DNA of 64,000 nt from Chrysomallon squamiferum (GCA_012295275.1 CM022677.1:627217-691216); one strand, 5' to 3'. Counted from the first letter of the stretch, positions 12,313 to 27,923 are shown. Made by a program: numbers and translations. Notes: generated by a model not told the origin, from the sequence alone.

Positions 12313-12630
12313 GAAATGTTTATAGCACAGAGACTGAACTAACATTATTCGGTACCACTTTGGTGTGTGATCTACGCGGTTATTTTAATTATTATTTTGT
12401 TTATTCTTGGTTTTTTTATTATTATTGTCACGGCTTAAATGGAAAAGCAAGATCCTAATATTATATATTCATAATTTATAGGAACAAGGGCTAAAAAGTA
12501 TACAAATCTGAATAACTGTGTTGATGAACTGAGCGAACATCTGCTAAAAAGATCTTCACTTGTCTTCATCTTCCTTCATTTCTCCACCACAACGACGACA
12601 TAGTGCAACATTTTCTACACATCTACATTA

Positions 12631-13065
12631 CAGGGGCGCACAAACTTTCTGATCTTATAGACCACAGCGCTTTAACTTCACTGACACTAGGGCCGCAGAC
12701 ATTTCACTGTGATTACGTAAACTCTGAAAACCTAACATGTATGATTTTGTATAATTTTCTAACAGTAAACCTTGTGACTTAAAATGCTGCATGTAAATAA
12801 TGGGTGCGTTTACATGTTTCCATACAAACTGACTTCATTCCTGTTGATTCCCATTAAAGCAAACAATAAAACCGTTATGAATATTATTTATTGCTTTTAT
12901 TAAATAACAAGTTCAAAACTGTCGGATCTGAAAATGAATACTGGACGACATTTTGTCTACGGCATCTGACAGTGATAGGATGTTCATGTTGTACGAGTGT
13001 TTATACTGAGACGTTAAATGTGATGAGGTGACATCGTTTCCACGGCCGCAGGTTGCGCACCCCTG
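12631..13065. mobile_element. hAT-type MITE, left arm copy
   Basis: The ends are imperfect terminal inverted repeats: CAGGGGCGCACAAA at 12631 and, on the other strand, CAGGGGTGCGCAACC from 13065. This matches the CAGGGGTG..CAA style of hAT termini. Length is 435 bp with no transposase, so it would be non-autonomous. The 8-bp flanks (ctacatta and atttacaa) do not match, so no target-site duplication is visible. Confidence 0.5.
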
Positions 13066-13393
13066 ATTTACAAGGACATTTCTTCGTAAAACTGCAACTG
13101 CCTTCGTCTCGTCTCTGATCACGTTGTAAAAAACTTAAGGGTACTTCAGAAATTGAAACGAACAAGTAAAATCACAGAGAGGAATACAGAAAAACTACCA
13201 AATCGTATACCTATTCTCATATGTGTGTTCTTATATATTTATCACGCATTAGGTCGAATCTGTTTTAGACTTTACATGCCTGCTATAGTTTCCTGGAAGT
13301 TGAAATTAGCCAAGTTATCCCATTATTCTCTAAATGTTGACCAATTCGGTTTATTTTTGCTGGGTTTAATTCATTATGTTTTAAAACAATCTT

Positions 13394-13435
<42 letters not shown>
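13394..13435. repeat. (TAT)n microsatellite
   Basis: About 13 ATT units. The right-arm copy (22793-22827) is interrupted by a G. Confidence 0.95.
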
Positions 13436-13436
<1 letters not shown>

Positions 13437-13788
13437 ACACGAGAGCTAGCTCATAGGTACTGAGTCATACGAAGGGATATCAGTTTGTTACACTCTTCTG
13501 AAATAACAAATTTGTTCAGTTTATCTTTAGTTATTATTAATGATACCCATCTATGTGAAAACACTGATCACGTTAATGATTTGCTCACAGTAATGATCAC
13601 CAATGACTTAACAAAGTTGTATACAGATAATATCGATATTGAAGCTTTAATTCTATTGATCTCAGTAATTGTTTAAATTTCACACGTGTTGTGCTATTTT
13701 AGGAACAGGCCTGATATTTAACAATAATCCTTGCAATACACAAACTGCGGCTAAAGGTTGGAGCGCACACCAGAAAGGTGTTTTGCAG

Positions 13789-14000
13789 GTACTAACTACG
13801 TGTAACAAACTGTCTGAAATCATCAAACAAAAGACTAACTACGTGTAACAAACTGTCTGAAATCATCAAACGAAAGACTAACTACGTGTAACAAACTGTC
13901 TGAAATCATCAAACAAAAGACTAACTACGTGTAACAAACTGTCTGAAATCATCAAACAAAAGACTAACTACGTGTAATAAACTGTCTGAAATCATCAAAC
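13789..14000. repeat. 43-bp VNTR, five units
   Basis: Unit begins actaactacgtgtaac and ends atcatcaaac(a)aaag. Five copies here, four in the right arm at 22262-22440. Confidence 0.9.
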
Positions 14001-15004
14001 TTTCGTTTGAAGGCACAGGCGTGATAAGTGATAAGAGAAACACAAAACAGTTTTCTAAGCTTTATACTTGCTGTGACTTGACTGCAATCAAACGTTACTT
14101 ATCATCTGGCCATTGTAGGTATTTTCTCTGACTGAGCTAATCTACACTTCAAGCAAAAATAAATCAGGTTTTGAAAATTAGTTACTAAGATATTAAGTTT
14201 AGTTTATTTTTAATTCAGCATTCGAGCACAATTTCATAGAGTACCATGAACATCATTTTCAGTAACAAATGCAAATTGTAAGCTGGCAACCATGATTCAA
14301 CTGAGTTGTTTGTCTCAAAACTGACCACCTGATAGTTCGTTAGTACATTTAGCAAAGCGCGCATAATGTGTGACATAGACTTACCTACAATTCGTACATG
14401 CCTTACTGACATCTACCAGTAGAACAAGTAACTAAAATATGCTTCACACTTATTGTAAGAAGTATAAATAGCATCTATAATACAAATTGTTTCTATAATA
14501 CAAACTGTTTCTATAATACAAATTATTCTTATGCATTTTTTAACCCGTTCGTGTATGTATAAATTTACTTCTCTTTGGACTATAGATTAAACAACCCCCA
14601 TATCAAATTTTAGTGTACAAATTATTATTAAGGTAATTACGGTAGAATTTACTTCTGTCATTTGACCTACTTAAAATATTGTTTTTCTTCCAGGTTCCAA
14701 CAAATTTTATGAAGTGAACATCAAGATGAAATATTTTTTTTAGTTTGTTTTTTTTTTTTCTTATTTTTTTTATCTTAACAGGTTTATATATTTTGACTGA
14801 AGTTGTGGAGTCTGTGAAGTTTAGATAACGTGTTTTTCAGTTTAATGAGGCGGTTAGTTAACAGCTCAGTGATTCACTACTTTTATTATTTTTTCGCTCT
14901 GCTGTTTCTTTTTATTTAGAAATATAATAAAAGTAATATTACTATTTTTCCTTCTTCAGTAATTACTTCTGCTTTTTGTTACTGTTTTCATTATTGTTGT
15001 TCTT

Positions 15005-15035
<31 letters not shown>

Positions 15036-15130
15036 TTTTGTATTTTTTTTTATTTTGTCATCTTTTTACTTGCTTGTTGTTTATTAATATGTTTTTACTT
15101 ATTTTTATTTTCTTTTTACCATTTTTTATT
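14001..15130. other. End of left arm, no gene
   Basis: Includes a block at 14215-14412 whose minus strand is open for 65 codons and is preserved in the right arm (21860-22057), a triplicated ttctataatacaaa phrase near 14480-14525, and T-rich and TTTA-rich sequence from 14990. I do not regard the 65-codon ORF as a supported gene. Confidence 0.5.
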
Positions 15131-15241
15131 TGTTTTATTTGTTTATTATTTTTATTTTTGTTTACTTTTATTTATTTATTTTTATTTATTTATTTATTTA
15201 TTTCGTATGCTGGCATATAAGTGTGTTATTAAAAACTGGTA

Positions 15242-15243
<2 letters not shown>

Positions 15244-15333
<90 letters not shown>
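15244..15333. repeat. (TC)n microsatellite
   Basis: About 45 TC units. It is the inverted counterpart of the (GA)n at 15505-15621, so the pair could fold back. Confidence 0.97.
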
Positions 15334-15338
<5 letters not shown>

Positions 15339-15340
15339 GG

Positions 15341-15445
15341 CTGACTTTGTACTTTATCTCTAGGTAATAAATTTAAGAGAACTAAGTAAACTTTAGTCTT
15401 GACAAAGCAGATTAGTAGGTGTGTTATCACTAACACGTGTTTCAA
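15341..15445. repeat. Microsatellite-flanked core, copy 1
   Basis: Landmarks gactttgta, atctctaggtaataaattt, ctttagtcttgacaaagcag and taacacgtgttt. It is flanked by (TC)n and (GA)n. Copies 2 and 3 lie at 15911-16006 and 17615-17722. Confidence 0.75.
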
Positions 15446-15501
15446 TAAGAAGCTCAACAGAGATTCTGGAAGAGGGGAAAGAGATAACGGTTTGTTGATT
15501 A

Positions 15502-15625
<124 letters not shown>

Positions 15626-15798
15626 GGTACCAACACACACACCAGTTTTGTAAAGTAAATCCCTTTCAGGATATATGTATCATAATAATTACGAACGCAG
15701 TAGTTTGACGCGATCTAAAAAAAAAAAGTAAATAAATTATAATAATAATAAACCAAAAAAGCTTTGTCTGATAGTATATGATTCTAATTTACCTTAGG

Positions 15799-15799
<1 letters not shown>

Positions 15800-15844
<45 letters not shown>
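15800..15844. repeat. (AT)n microsatellite
   Basis: About 22 AT units. Confidence 0.97.
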
Positions 15845-15847
<3 letters not shown>

Positions 15848-15910
15848 GTCTGAACGTTAGAGCGATTGTTGATAATAATAAAACTGGTATAATTTGTCTC
15901 TCTGTATAAA

Positions 15911-16006
15911 GTTGACTTTGTACTAAAGTAAATTTGTTTATCTCCAGGGAAGAAAGCTGAGACAACGCAGTGAACTTTAGTCTTGACAAAGCAGATTAGT
16001 AGATCT
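15911..16006. repeat. Microsatellite-flanked core, copy 2
   Basis: Same order as copy 1 (gactttgta, tttatctccaggg, ctttagtcttgacaaagcag) with more substitutions. It lies between (AT)n and the TG-rich minisatellite. Confidence 0.7.
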
Positions 16007-16029
16007 CGTTTCGCTCAGATATCTGTACT

Positions 16030-17430
16030 GTGTGTATGTTCTATAATGTGTTTGTGTGTGTATCTGTATGTCTGTGTGTATGATGTATATGTGTCTGTGT
16101 GTCTATCTGTATGTCTGTGTGTATGATGTATATGTGTCTCTGTGTGTATCTGCATGTCTGTGTGTATGATGTATATGTCTCTGTGTGTATCTGTATGTCT
16201 GTGTGTATGATGTATATGTGTCTCTGTGTGTATCTGAGCTGTGTGTATGATGTATAAGGTGTTTGCGTGTGTATCTGTATGTCTGTGTGTATGATGTATA
16301 TGTGTCGCTGTGTGTATCTGTATGTCTGTGTATATGATGTATATGTATATGTGTGTGTATCTATATGTCTGTGTGTATGATGTATAATGTGTTTGTGTGT
16401 GTATCTGTATGTCTGTGTGTATGATGTATATGTGTCTGTGTGTGTATCTGTATGTCTGTGTGTATGATGTATATGTGTTTGTGTGTGTATCTGTATGTCT
16501 GTGTGTATGATGTATATGTGTTTGTGTGTGTATCTGTACTGTGTGTATGATGTATAATGTGTTTGTGTGTGTATCTGTATGTCTGTGTGTATGTGTATAT
16601 ATATATGTTCTGTTATGTGTATATGTATGTGTGTGTGTATCTGTATATGTGTGATGTGTCTGTGTGCATGATATGATGTATAATGTGTCTGTGTGTGTCT
16701 GTGTGTGTATCTGTTTGTCTGTGTTGTATGATGTATAATGTGTCTCTATGTGTATCTGTATGTCTATGTGTATGGTGTATAATGTGTCTGTGTGTATCTG
16801 TATATCTGTGTGTATGATGTATAATGTATCTGTGTGTGTATATATGTCTGTGTGTATCATGTATATGTGTCTGTGTGTGTATCTGTACTGTGTGTGATGT
16901 ATGATGTGTCTGTGTGTATGATGTATATGTCTGTGTGTATGTATATGTGTGTGTATGATGTATAATGTGTATGTGTGTATGATGTATAAAATGTCTGTGT
17001 GTGTATCTGTATGTCTGTGTGTATGATGTATATCTGTCTGTGTGTATCTGTATGTCTGTGTGTATGTATACTGTATGTCTGTGTGTATGATGTATAATGT
17101 GTCTGTGGGTATCTGTATGTCTGTGTGTTTGATGTATATGTGTCTGTGTATGTATCTGTATGTCTGTGTGTATGATGTATATGTGGCTGTGTGTGTATCT
17201 CTATGTCTGTGTGTATGATGTATAATGGGTCTGTGTGTGTATCTGTATGTCTATGTGTATGATGTATAATGTGTCTGTGTGTGTATCTGTATGTCTGTGT
17301 GTATGATGTATATGTGTCTATCTTCGTGTCTTTTTTTGTATGTCTGTGTGTATGTATGTGCGTATGTCTGTGTGTATGTCTGTGTTTGTGTCTGTGTGTA
17401 TGTGTGTCTGTGTATGTGTGTTTTATCATT
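16030..17430. repeat. TG-rich degenerate minisatellite, about 43-bp unit
   Basis: About 30 variants of a unit built from gtatctgtatgtctgtgtgtatgatgtata-type phrases, here described rather than written out. Alternating purine-pyrimidine content is very high. The long minus-strand His/Thr/Tyr-rich ORFs over it are artefacts of the repeat. Confidence 0.9.
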
Positions 17431-17489
17431 ATTATTATTATTATTGTGTGTATTTTCTTATTCACCATATCTGAATGTTTAACTATTTT

Positions 17490-17545
17490 ATTGTTTGATA
17501 TATATATATATATATATATAAACACACTCACACAAACACATATGC

Positions 17546-17581
<36 letters not shown>
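17490..17581. repeat. (TA)n and (CA)n microsatellites
   Basis: TA units at 17499-17520 and CA units at 17557-17581, separated by mixed ACA/ATA sequence. Confidence 0.9.
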
Positions 17582-17614
17582 CTGTGTGTGCGTGTTCATG
17601 TGTGTGGAAGAAAA

Positions 17615-17722
17615 TGGACTTGTACTGAGTTTATCTCTAGGTAATAAATTTAAGATAGCCAAGTAAACTTTACTCTTGACAAAACAGATTAATAGGTTAT
17701 GTTATCACTAACACGTGTTTTA
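17615..17722. repeat. Microsatellite-flanked core, copy 3
   Basis: Carries ttatctctaggtaataaattt, ctttactcttgacaaaacag and atcactaacacgtgttt. It follows (CA)n. A trailing phrase of copy 1 (gataacggttt, near 15483) reappears at 18478, suggesting an inserted block between. Confidence 0.75.
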
Positions 17723-17849
17723 GTAATAGATTAATTATATAGGAGTTGAACACATATAACTATATTTAAATAGATTAAAAAATAATATTGTTATTATTAA
17801 ACAAAGAAAAATCTGATCATAAAGAAGTTTAAATTTACTAGACAATATT

Positions 17850-18380
17850 AGCAGCAGTAACACTAACAGCAGTTGTTATAGTAATAGTTATAGTAGTAGT
17901 AGTAGTAGTATCAGTAGTAGAAGCAGTAGTAATAGTAGTAAAAGCAGTAGTAGTAGTAGTAGAATCATTAGTAGTAGTAGTAGAAGTAGTATTAGCAGCA
18001 GCAACATTTTAGCAGTTGGATTAGTATTAACAACTGTAGTATTAGTAGCGCTAGTAACGGTACGGTAGTAGTAGTAATTGTAGTAGCAGTAGTAGCTACC
18101 AGTAAAAGTACTGACAGTGGTAGTAGTCATAGAATTAGAAGTAATATTATAAAATATAGTAACAGTAGTTAAAGTAATTGTAGTACTAATAATAGTTTGA
18201 TGGTATTGATATTAGTAGTGGTAGTAAACCTATAACAGCAACAGTACTATTAGCAGTTTTAGTAATAGTATTTTAGTAGTAACAGTAGTAATAATGGTTT
18301 TAGTAGTAGCTGTGTTCTACTTGTAAAATGAAATACAAGTTAGTAGAAACAATGTTGTAGTAGCTGTAATATTACAGGTA
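17850..18380. repeat. (GTA)n-like degenerate trinucleotide tract
   Basis: About 500 bp of AGT/GTA trinucleotides with many substitutions. The derived Leu-, Tyr- or Thr-rich ORFs are not genes. Confidence 0.85.
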
Positions 18381-20981
<2,601 letters not shown>

Positions 20982-21181
20982 NNNNNNNNNNNNNNNNNNN
21001 NNNNNNNNNNNNNNNNNNNNNNNNNNNNNNNNNNNNNNNNNNNNNNNNNNNNNNNNNNNNNNNNNNNNNNNNNNNNNNNNNNNNNNNNNNNNNNNNNNNN
21101 NNNNNNNNNNNNNNNNNNNNNNNNNNNNNNNNNNNNNNNNNNNNNNNNNNNNNNNNNNNNNNNNNNNNNNNNNNNNNNNNN
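20982..21181. other. Scaffold gap, 200 N
   Basis: Exactly 200 N, the same size as the gap at 48801, so it is probably a placeholder of unknown true length. ORFs spanning it are meaningless. Confidence 0.98.
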
Positions 21182-22261
21182 TAAACAACAAACAAAATAA
21201 AGATGACAAAATAAACAAATACACAAATAAGCAAGGAAATAAATAAATAAATAACAAGAACATTAATAATAAAAACAGTAACAAAAGCAGAAGTAATTAC
21301 TGAAGAAGGAAAAATAGTAATATTACTTTTATTATATTTCTAAATAAAAAGTAACAGCAGAGCGAAAAATAATAAAAGTAGTGAATCACTGAGCTGTTAA
21401 CTAACCGCCTCATTAAACTGAAAACACGTTATCTATATATTTGTCTTCACAGACTCCACACATTCACTCAAAATATATAAACCTGTTAAGATAAAAAAAT
21501 AATAAGAAAACTTTTTAAAAAACAAACTAAAAAAAATATTTCATCTTGATGTTCACTTCATAAAATTTGTTGGAACCTGGAAGAAAAACAATATTTTAAG
21601 TAGGTCAAATGACAGAAGTAAATTCTACCGTAATTACCTTAATAATAATTTGTACACTAAAATTTGACATGGGGGGGTTGCTTAATCTATAGTCCAAAGA
21701 GAAGTAAATTTATACATACACGAACGGGTTAAAAAATGCATAAGAATAATTTGTATTATAGAAACAGTTTGTATTATAGAAACAATTTGTATTATAGATG
21801 CTATTTATACTTCTTACAATAAGTGTGAAGCATATTTTAGTTACTTGTTCTACTGGTAGATGTCAGTAAGGCATGTACGAATTGTAGGTAAGTCTATGTC
21901 ACACATTATGCGCGCTTTGCTAAATGTACTAACGAACTATCAGGTGGTCAGTTTTGAGACAAACAACTCAGTTGAATCATGGTTGCCAGCTTACAATTTG
22001 CATTTGTTACTGAAAATGATATTCATGGTACTCTATGAAATTGTGCTCGAATGCTGAATTAAAAATAAACTAAACTTAATATCTTAGTAACTAATTTTCA
22101 AAACCAGATTTATTTTTGCTTGAAGTGTAGATTAGCTGAGTCAGAGAAAATACCTACAATGGCCAGATGATAAGTAACGTTTGATTGCAGTCAAGTCATA
22201 GCAAGTATAAAGCTTAGAAAACTGTTTTGTGTTTCTCTTATCACTTATCACGACTGTGCCT

Positions 22262-22440
22262 TCAAACGAAAGTTTGATGATTTCAGACAGTTTATTACAC
22301 GTAGTTAGTCTTTTGTTTGATGATTTCAGACAGTTTGTTACACGTAGTTAGTCTTTTGTTTGATGATTTCAGACAGTTTGTTACACGTAGTTAGTCTTTT
22401 GTTTGATGATTTCAGACAGTTTGTTACACGTAGTTAGTAC
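22262..22440. repeat. 43-bp VNTR, four units
   Basis: Reverse complement of the five-unit array at 13789-14000. Confidence 0.9.
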
Positions 22441-22990
22441 CTGCAACACCTTTCGGGTGTGCGCTCAAACCTTTAGCCGCAGTTTGTGTATTGCAAGGAT
22501 TATTGTTAAATATCAGGCCTGTTCCTAAAATAGCACAACACGTGTGAAATTTAAACAATTACTGAGATCAATAGAATTAAAGGTTGAATATCGATATTAT
22601 CTGTATACAACTTTGTTAAGCCATTGGTGATAATTACTGTGAGCAAATCATTAACGTGATCAGTGTTTTCACATAGATGGGTATCATTAATAATAATATA
22701 AAACTAAAGATAAACTGAACTAATTTGTTATTTCAGAAGAGTGTAACAAACTGATATCCATTCGTATGACTCAGTACCTATGATCTCATGTTTAATAATA
22801 ATAATAATGATAATAATAATAATAATACAAGATTGTTTTAAAACATAATGAAGTAAACCCAGCAAAAATAAACCGAATTGGTCAACATTTAGAGAATAAT
22901 GGGTGCTAATTTGGCGTGTGATCTACAACTTACAGGAAACGAGACGAGACGAAGGCAGTTACAGTTTTACGAAGAAATCACCTTGTAAAT

Positions 22991-23430
22991 CAGGGGTGCG
23001 CAACCTGCGGCCGTGGAAACGATGTCACCTCATCACATTTAACGTCTCAGTATAAACACTCGTACAACATGAACATCCATCCTATCACTGTCAGATGCCG
23101 TAGACAAAATGTCGTCCAGTATTCATTTTCAGATCCGACAGTTTTGAACTTGTTATTTAATAAAAGCAATAAGTAATATTCATAACGGTTTTATTGTTTG
23201 CTTTAATGGGAAACAACAGGAATGAAGTCAGTTTATATGGAAACATGTAAACGCACCCATTATTTACATGCAGCATTTTAAGTCACAGAGGTTCACTGTT
23301 AGAAAATTATACAAAATCATACATGTTAGGTTTTCAGAGTTTACGTAATCACAGTGAAATGTCTGCGGCCCTATTGTCAGTGAAGCTAAAGCGCTGTGGT
23401 CTATAAGATCAGAAACTTTGTGCGCCCCTG
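22991..23430. mobile_element. hAT-type MITE, right arm copy
   Basis: CAGGGGTGCGCAACC at 22991 and the inverse of CAGGGGCGCACAAA ending at 23430. It differs from the left copy by a few substitutions and small indels. Confidence 0.5.
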
Positions 23431-24181
23431 TAATGTAGATGTGTAGAAAATGTTGCACTATGTCGTCGTTGTGGTGGAGAAATGAAGGAAGATGAAGACA
23501 AGTGAAGATCTTTTCAGCAGATGTTCGCTCAGTTCATCAACACAGTTATTCAGATTTGTATACTTTTTAGCCCTTGTTCCTATAAATTATGAATATATAA
23601 TATTAGGATCTTGCTTTTCCATTTAAGCCGTGACAATAATAATAAAAAAACCAAGAATAAACAAAATAATAATTAAAATAACCGCGTAGACCACATACCA
23701 AAGTGGTACCGAATAATGTTAGTTCAGTCTCTGTGCTATAAACATTTCATTTAAAAAAAAAAAAAAAAAAAAAAAAAATTCCATAATAAATTAATGTGTT
23801 TGTAAATATCTTCTATTTTGTGCAAGTAAATAACAGACACTGGGAAACCTCCACGGACTTAAGCTGAAGTTGAAATTATAGAAACAAGTTCATGGATATA
23901 AAATGAAGGGATTCATAATAGAATACTATTAAGTTTTCACAGATGTTGATACGAGAGTAAAGTCTCAAACAGACGTTCTAACTATTTCACAGAATTAAGC
24001 TGAAATTATAGAAATAAAATTATCTCTGCAGGTTATGTTTCATGTGGGAGTAGAATTAAAACGTCATAGATTTCATGATTAGGAAATTAAGTTCGTTTAA
24101 TTAAAACATTCATAAATATATACATTTTTTTAGAGATGTTATTCTGATGTCAGAAACTTGATAAAATTTATAAAATGAAAT

Positions 24182-24183
24182 GA

Positions 24184-24234
<51 letters not shown>

Positions 24235-24259
24235 TTTTTTTTTTTTTTTTTTTTTAATA

Positions 24260-24305
<46 letters not shown>
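24182..24305. repeat. Compound repeat (ATT)n, T-run, (AAAT)n
   Basis: Mirror of 11756-11877 with a longer ATT tract and fewer AAAT units. Confidence 0.95.
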
Positions 24306-24308
<3 letters not shown>

Positions 24309-24776
24309 TTATACCAGAAATATTTCTTTAACATAGAACAAAATTAATAAAAACTAGAAAATGTGTATCCTTTGATGCATTTCTTCTTTTTCTTTTTAAA
24401 CGTTATTCATTTATTTTGTTTCTGTTACTAGTTATTTTATTTGATTTTACTTAATAATAATAGTAATAACGAAAAAGTAGATTGTACTTGCTGCACTACA
24501 GTTAGTTTCGTCTGCTTTCACTTTCAGCCTCAGATCGTCAAAATAAAAACTTTAACTAGACTTGAACCGGGTTACTTGTGTTGTGAATTAATTACCAGTA
24601 AATCAATTTATTTATTAATGCCCATTCAATAAATTAATAATAATAAAAAAATATTCATCCAAAACTATAACTGATAAAGGAAAAAAGAAAACTGAAACAC
24701 CTTTTTGTGTTATAACGTAATATTAATCACAAATTGACATGATCAAGTCTAGCGTTAGATTTAATTATTTATCTGG

Positions 24777-24779
<3 letters not shown>

Positions 24780-24860
<81 letters not shown>
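24780..24860. repeat. (GA)n microsatellite
   Basis: About 40 GA units, counterpart of (CT)n at 11198. Confidence 0.97.
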
Positions 24861-24865
<5 letters not shown>

Positions 24866-26239
24866 TCTCAATAAAATAAATTATAATTATAATTCAAGGT
24901 GAGGATTGGTTCAGAGTATGTTTAAAGTTAGGACAATGTTAGAGTTGGTATTAATTAATTCATTACATTTAAAATTATGGTTAGGATTAAATCTATTTAA
25001 AGATACTTTCATAAGTCTTTCAGTAAGTCTTTCATTTAGAACATATTCTATATCAAGGCTAGGATTAAATTAAAAAATTTTGTTCTCAATTAATTTAATA
25101 TTATACACAAAAGGTAAATTACTACCATAGCTATTTAATAGCTCTAAAGAAATTATCCAATTTTAATTCAATAAATCTATATGAAAGTATACATTTTAGA
25201 CTTTTAGATGTTTTGATAAATTAGGTTAGAATTAGTTAGATTTGAAATGAACTTTTGCTGAATTTTATATATATTTATTTATTTAACAATATTTAATTTA
25301 TTATTATTAGAACAGGGTCAGGATTTGGTAACAGATATGAAATAAACTTTTTATGATTAATAAATATTTCATTGTTATAAATAGCTTTTGTATTACGGTT
25401 ACGGTTAGGGTTAAAATCAGGATTTGGTTTAAAATTAGATTTATCTTAATAAAAGTTAACTTTCAAATTCAATACATTTTTCAGTTAAGAAATGTTTCGC
25501 ATTACAGTAGCATGGCCCTTAAATATCGCGCGCCTTACCATCTACTTTTTCATCTTAATCAAACTTTTCAAACTGGATTATTTTTCTTCAAATGCGAGCA
25601 TAATAAACTGAAATTATAATTAATTAAAAGACTAATGTATTAACTTGTGTAGCTGTCAAATATTCCCCAGCAGAAAATAACTTTTTTAATTATTATTTTT
25701 ATTGGCAATGGTACAGTTTACAAAACATGATTTACAAAATATAAATACAAGGAACAAAAACAAAAAATACGCACAGCACGCAGGGAAAGAACATTTAGGT
25801 GACGTTTGTATCCATTAAATCGACGAAATGTCTGGAGGCTTTTTCCCGTGACGTAATTTGTGCCGTTACGAGTTATCGTTCCTGTTGGTGCATGCTAATT
25901 AAAGCTTCATTTTATACTGATTTAAAAACAGTATTAGAAGTGAAATTTGTAACAGAACACACACAGTCTGTTAAATGAATTCAACTTAAAGCTTAATCAA
26001 TTACATTAAAATATGTCACACGCTGTCATTAATCAACTTTCATTATTATAAACATTAGGACAAAAAAAACTCATATAATTCTTTATTTTATTTCCAGCAC
26101 AGTCACTGAATATTTGTTTGTGAACATTTTTGAAACACTGACACCATTTCTGACATTGTCCACACTTAGGTAATTGCTACCTCATTTCTGTCAGTTGTTA
26201 ATTATACCCATCAGTTTTAATCGTTCATGTGGCGGGTTT

Positions 26240-26316
26240 GTTGTGTGTGTGTGTGTGGATGTGTGTGTGTGTGTGTGTGTGTGTGTCTGAATGTGTGTGT
26301 GTGTGTATGTGTGTTT
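26240..26316. repeat. (TG)n microsatellite, interrupted
   Basis: TG units interrupted by gatg and ctgaa, counterpart of (CA)n at 9749. Confidence 0.95.
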
Positions 26317-27272
26317 ATTTAGTCTTCATTGTAAACATTTTTCCATTTACACAGTAAACTATATACAAACCTTCTATGATATATAACTATTTACATCTAT
26401 ATTTACCTCTACATGAGTACCCCCAACCCCTTTATTTTTAGGAGACACACTGAATACCCTCATGACAGAGAACACGGCTCATCAGTGCTACCTGACATAC
26501 ATGGTTGGCTGCTTTTACTCCTCCTGACCTTTAAATCAGAGAGTGGGCGAGAGCCAAGGTTACCAATCTCTAGCTGCCGTAAATAAACCAGCCCCATCGG
26601 CAAAATTCATAAGTCATCTTTGGCCCCTTAAAATCAAATATATCTACATTACCTGAACCTGCCTCCTCAGTAAATTTGACTGTGGGCTGAACAACTTCCC
26701 TTTGTCCCAGAAGGTGGAGCGGATTCCTCTGGCAGACTCGAGTGAATCTTTAACAATACCCTGTTTCCCTACAGTTCAGCAGGTGAACGTTAATCTGGAC
26801 CATTCACCTCCCCGAGCCGTTTACCACTAACCACACAACTGACTGTATTTTCCTGGAATTAAATAAGTTATTAAGTTTTACAAATAATCTGTATCATACA
26901 ACACAGATCAGTGAGTACTTAAAAACTACTGACCTAGGTAAAGGAGAGATATTTTGGTGCCATTTTGGAATTCATCAAACTTTAGTATGTTGGTTTTTAA
27001 ACAACATATTTTGTTTGAATGGTAGGCTATGACTGCCTATGCCAGGATTAAAAATATAAATTTCCAGCTAACTGTATTCTGCTGTATTGATGTACGTTCC
27101 ATGTTGGATAATAATTAGTGTTTTGTTATCGCTCGATAAATTAAGAATGAGTTTCACAAATTTCACCGTCTGGGATTTCGACTATAGTTTTCCTTAACAA
27201 TGATTTTATACATTCACTTGAAATTATTTCCTAAGTGAAATATTCAGTTCACTGGTGTTTAAAAAAATCTGA

Positions 27273-27541
27273 TCAACAGAATAAGACACAGGTAAAGTTG
27301 GCTAAAATAAAAAGGCTAAACAACAGCAGCCAAGAGCAGAACAACCAGGACGGCAAACAACACGGACCCGGTGATGGCTGAGAGATTGTGCCGGAGACCA
27401 CAAGGGGCGAATTGCGGCTGTGAAACATCGGTACCGACTCGTCACGATCCGATATGCTGGACACTTCCTTGTGTCCTGCAATCGTGGCGAGAACCGATTC
27501 TTTTCCCTACCCAAAACTCTTTTCTGCGACGGACACGCTAT
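27273..27541 (+). mobile_element. Element R, right arm copy, cut
   Basis: Matches element R from its CAACAGCAGCC region to ctgcgacggacacgc, then jumps to tattatagtctgct, the equivalent of about 7885. About 600 bp present in the left arm (7890-8490) is therefore missing, including the terminal part of element R. The joint shares the bases cgc. Confidence 0.55.
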
Positions 27542-27923
27542 TATAGTCTGCTACCCTTTCAGGTACTAATACCACTCAGATTAGTCACATGACATATGGC
27601 ACTGCCTAAAATCCTTTAAGTTAGCATCTCAGAAAACTTATCATCCAACTCCTTGTAATGCCAAAATTAACTGAGAGTTTCTGTCAATATTATAAAGAGG
27701 ATGGACTGTAATTGAGATTAAAAAAGAACAAATCACAACATAATGAACGTTTGTAATGTTATGTAAAATGTTTCAATTTGACGAAATGTCTAATTTTGAA
27801 CTGTTGCCATTATCTTTGAATTCAGTTTACGTTAACACGTCACACAGCAAACTGCCTAAATAACAAGTTGGTATTTGCTTCATTAATTAATTAAACTTTT
27901 ACCTGTCTGTTTATCAATTTCAG

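Larger units (their letters stand above)
8736..12630. other. Gene-free part of left arm with microsatellites
   Basis: Contains an interspersed block at 9170-9680 with a bulged hairpin at 9522-9561, an A-rich segment near 10360, and long AT-rich sequence repeating phrases such as aatcctaaccctaatc. No coding region is supported. Confidence 0.55.
7245..15130. repeat. Left arm of large inverted repeat
   Basis: Reverse complement of 21182-28185. Matching landmarks in order: LigB exon 3 (7377-7507 / 27924-28054), element R (8339-8735 / 27273-27541), CA/TG repeats (9749 / 26240), CT/GA repeats (11198 / 24780), the MITE (12631 / 22991), the 43-bp VNTR (13792 / 22262) and a 198-bp ORF-sized block (14215 / 21860) with one or two differences. 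Indels include about 600 bp (7890-8490) missing on the right and about 190 bp (13125-13310) present only on the left. No complete gene lies in the arm. Confidence 0.85.

Noticed and set aside
12600-13130. 8-bp target-site duplication for the MITE
   Set aside because: The flanks ctacatta and atttacaa are not the same; only the terminal repeats support the call.
14215-14412. 65-codon ORF conserved in both arms (MSVRHVRIVGKSM)
   Set aside because: The arms are nearly identical throughout, so conservation of an open frame carries no information. No domain recognised.
16015-17579. Long minus-strand ORFs of 281 and 240 codons rich in His, Thr and Tyr
   Set aside because: They are produced by the TG/TA minisatellite and have no non-repetitive portion.
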